Below, one piece after another: positions 62,908 through 64,000 of a stretch of 64,000 bases of DNA. Within the stretch, counting starts at the first letter, position 1, and every line of letters begins with the position of its first letter. Source of the DNA: Mesorhizobium sp. WSM4311 (GTDB lineage Bacteria > Pseudomonadota > Alphaproteobacteria > Rhizobiales > Rhizobiaceae); the NCBI RefSeq assembly GCF_002295115.1, contig NZ_NSFV01000006.1, positions 12,501 through 76,500 on the forward strand, written 5' to 3'. A model generated the notes under the pieces. It had not been told where the DNA came from and ran no database searches. It was given only the letters and a program-made list of their open reading frames with translations. The position numbers were made by a program, and so were the translations under genes.

Positions 62908-64000
62908 ATGACCGTAACATCTTCCCGGATGGTCGATACCAATAGCAAGCGCGTCGGCCGGATTGCCGGCGGACTGCTGGGCTTGCTCATGGCGGTTATC
63001 TTCGTAGCCTCGACCAGCCAGGCCTTTGCCCATGCCGCGCTGATCAAGACCGACCCGGCCGACGGCGCCGTGCTGGCGCAGGCTCCGGCACAGTTCTCAC
63101 TGACCTTCAGCGAACCGGTTTCGCCCTTGGTGCTGACATTGGTGAAACCCGACGGCACGCCGGTTGGGCTGACATCCTTCCGCCTCACCGACCAGACGCT
63201 CGAGATCGACAATCCGCAAGCGCTCAAATCCGGCACGCATGTGCTGAGCTGGCGCGTCATTTCCGCCGACGGCCATCCGGTCGGCGGCTCGCTGCTGTTT
63301 TCGATCGGCGCACCAAGCGAACCACCCGCCGTGTCCGAAGCGGTCGACTGGCCGTCGCGGTCGGCGATCTGGATCGGCAAGATCTTTCTCTACATCGGTC
63401 TTTTCCTCGGTGTCGGCGGCGCCTTCGCCCTTGCCTGGCTGGCGGGCAACGGACGCGCCGGCCAGCGTTTTGTCGCGGCCGCGATCCTGTGCGGCCTGAT
63501 GGCGGCACCCCTGTCGCTCGGCTTTCAGGGGCTCGATGCACTCGGAGCACCGCTCTCCCATCTGGCGCAGCCGGTGATCTGGCGGACCGGGCTCGGCACC
63601 TCCTTCGGCTGGACGGTGCTGGCCGCCCTGACCGCGCTGGGGCTCGGTTTGCTTTCGTTGGCCGGACCGCGTGTACTCGCCAGGCCATTGGCGCTCGCCG
63701 GCCTCCTTGGCGTCGGCGTCGCGCTTGCCGCCAGCGGCCACGCCAGCGCGGCCGAGCCGCAATGGCTGACGCGGCCGATGGTGTTCGTACACGGTATCGG
63801 CATTGCCTTCTGGGGCGGCGCGCTGGTGCCGCTCGCTCTCGCGCTGAAGCGCCAGACGCCGGGCGCCGTCGCGTTCCTGCGCCGGTTCTCCTGCGCGATC
63901 CTGCCTGTGGTCGCCGTGCTTGCCGCGGCCGGCATCGTGCTTGCCGTCATTCAGGTGCAGACGCCCTCGGCGCTGGCCGGCACCGCCTATGGCCGGCTGC
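62908..64000 (+). CDS. CopC-CopD fusion copper protein (3' end outside window)
   Basis: The reading frame stays open to the window end (at least 364 codons). After a signal segment the mature protein starts HAALIKTDPADGAVL, the CopC N-terminal copper site, with SWRVISADGHPVGGS completing it. Membrane segments of CopD follow from about residue 150 (IWIGKIFLYIGLFLGVGGA, then ASGHASAAE and FVHGIGIAFWGGAL, whose histidines suggest metal). Start 62908 or 62929 is possible. It probably moves copper across the inner membrane together with the two proteins upstream. Confidence 0.9.
   Translation, partial: MTVTSSRMVDTNSKRVGRIAGGLLGLLMAVIFVASTSQAFAHAALIKTDPADGAVLAQAPAQFSLTFSEPVSPLVLTLVKPDGTPVGLTSFRLTDQTLEIDNPQALKSGTHVLSWRVISADGHPVGGSLLFSIGAPSEPPAVSEAVDWPSRSAIWIGKIFLYIGLFLGVGGAFALAWLAGNGRAGQRFVAAAILCGLMAAPLSLGFQGLDALGAPLSHLAQPVIWRTGLGTSFGWTVLAALTALGLGLLSLAGPRVLARPLALAGLLGVGVALAASGHASAAEPQWLTRPMVFVHGIGIAFWGGALVPLALALKRQTPGAVAFLRRFSCAILPVVAVLAAAGIVLAVIQVQTPSALAGTAYGRL

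Overview
The window reads as chromosomal DNA of a Mesorhizobium-like member of the Rhizobiales. It is GC-rich and opens with the 3' end of an rRNA operon in the usual alphaproteobacterial order (23S, 5S, tRNA-fMet). It carries many ABC importers with catabolic genes and regulators beside them, several palindromic intergenic repeats, and a C-P lyase operon with an internal fosX gene that closely resembles, as I remember it, the FosX described from Mesorhizobium loti. I see no prophage, insertion sequence, CRISPR array, plasmid replication gene or nod/nif gene.

Layout. 1-2058: rRNA operon end and its terminators. 2172-4514: LysR regulator divergent from a DsbA-family oxidoreductase and an NAD(P)-binding protein. 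4688-12374: a carbohydrate module made of a DeoR regulator, a ROK kinase fused to a P-loop kinase, a LacD-like aldolase, a SorC-type regulator and a ribose-type ABC importer. A shared 28-bp promoter/operator element precedes both the aldolase arm and the transporter arm. 12528-18281: a dipeptide-type ABC operon ending in an ATC-hydrolase-like gene, divergent from an M24 peptidase (18655-19845). 20001-23262: cupin, TIM-barrel PEP-hydrolase-like protein, Tm-1-like protein and a TetR regulator. 23702-29904: a CUT1-type importer with two different ATPases, followed by a decayed third ATPase gene (30021-30774). 30892-33064: GFA-family protein, amidase, small secreted protein. 33105-40529: a divergent rare-sugar or polyol cluster with three TIM-barrel isomerase/epimerase proteins, a Gfo/Idh/MocA dehydrogenase, an enolase-superfamily dehydratase, a 2-hydroxyacid dehydrogenase and a FadR-type GntR regulator. 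40577-52373: phosphonate uptake (phnCDEE), C-P lyase core (phnGHIJKL with fosX inside), two accessory genes, and the divergent regulator phnF. 52389-61178: a sugar/sugar-acid cluster with Zn-alcohol dehydrogenase, ribose-type ABC importer, aldo/keto reductase and altronate-dehydratase family protein, divergent from an unusual GntR regulator with two winged helices. 61301-64000: copper handling (small Cys/His protein, PCu(A)C chaperone, YcnI, and a CopC-CopD fusion cut by the window end).

How the parts connect. Palindromes of TGGT-N3-ACCA type lie upstream of the importer at 23702 and inside the divergent promoter region at 36940-37340. Two variants occur in the same order and at nearly the same spacing in both places. 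I infer that the importer and the catabolic cluster about 10 kb away form one regulon, probably under the GntR protein at 34100-34819. Related palindromes also lie between the dipeptide-type transporter and the M24 peptidase. The phn genes carry two PHO-box-like sequences and one GntR-type operator, which fits phosphate-starvation control plus PhnF control. All functional calls come from reading translated sequence by eye; no database search was run.
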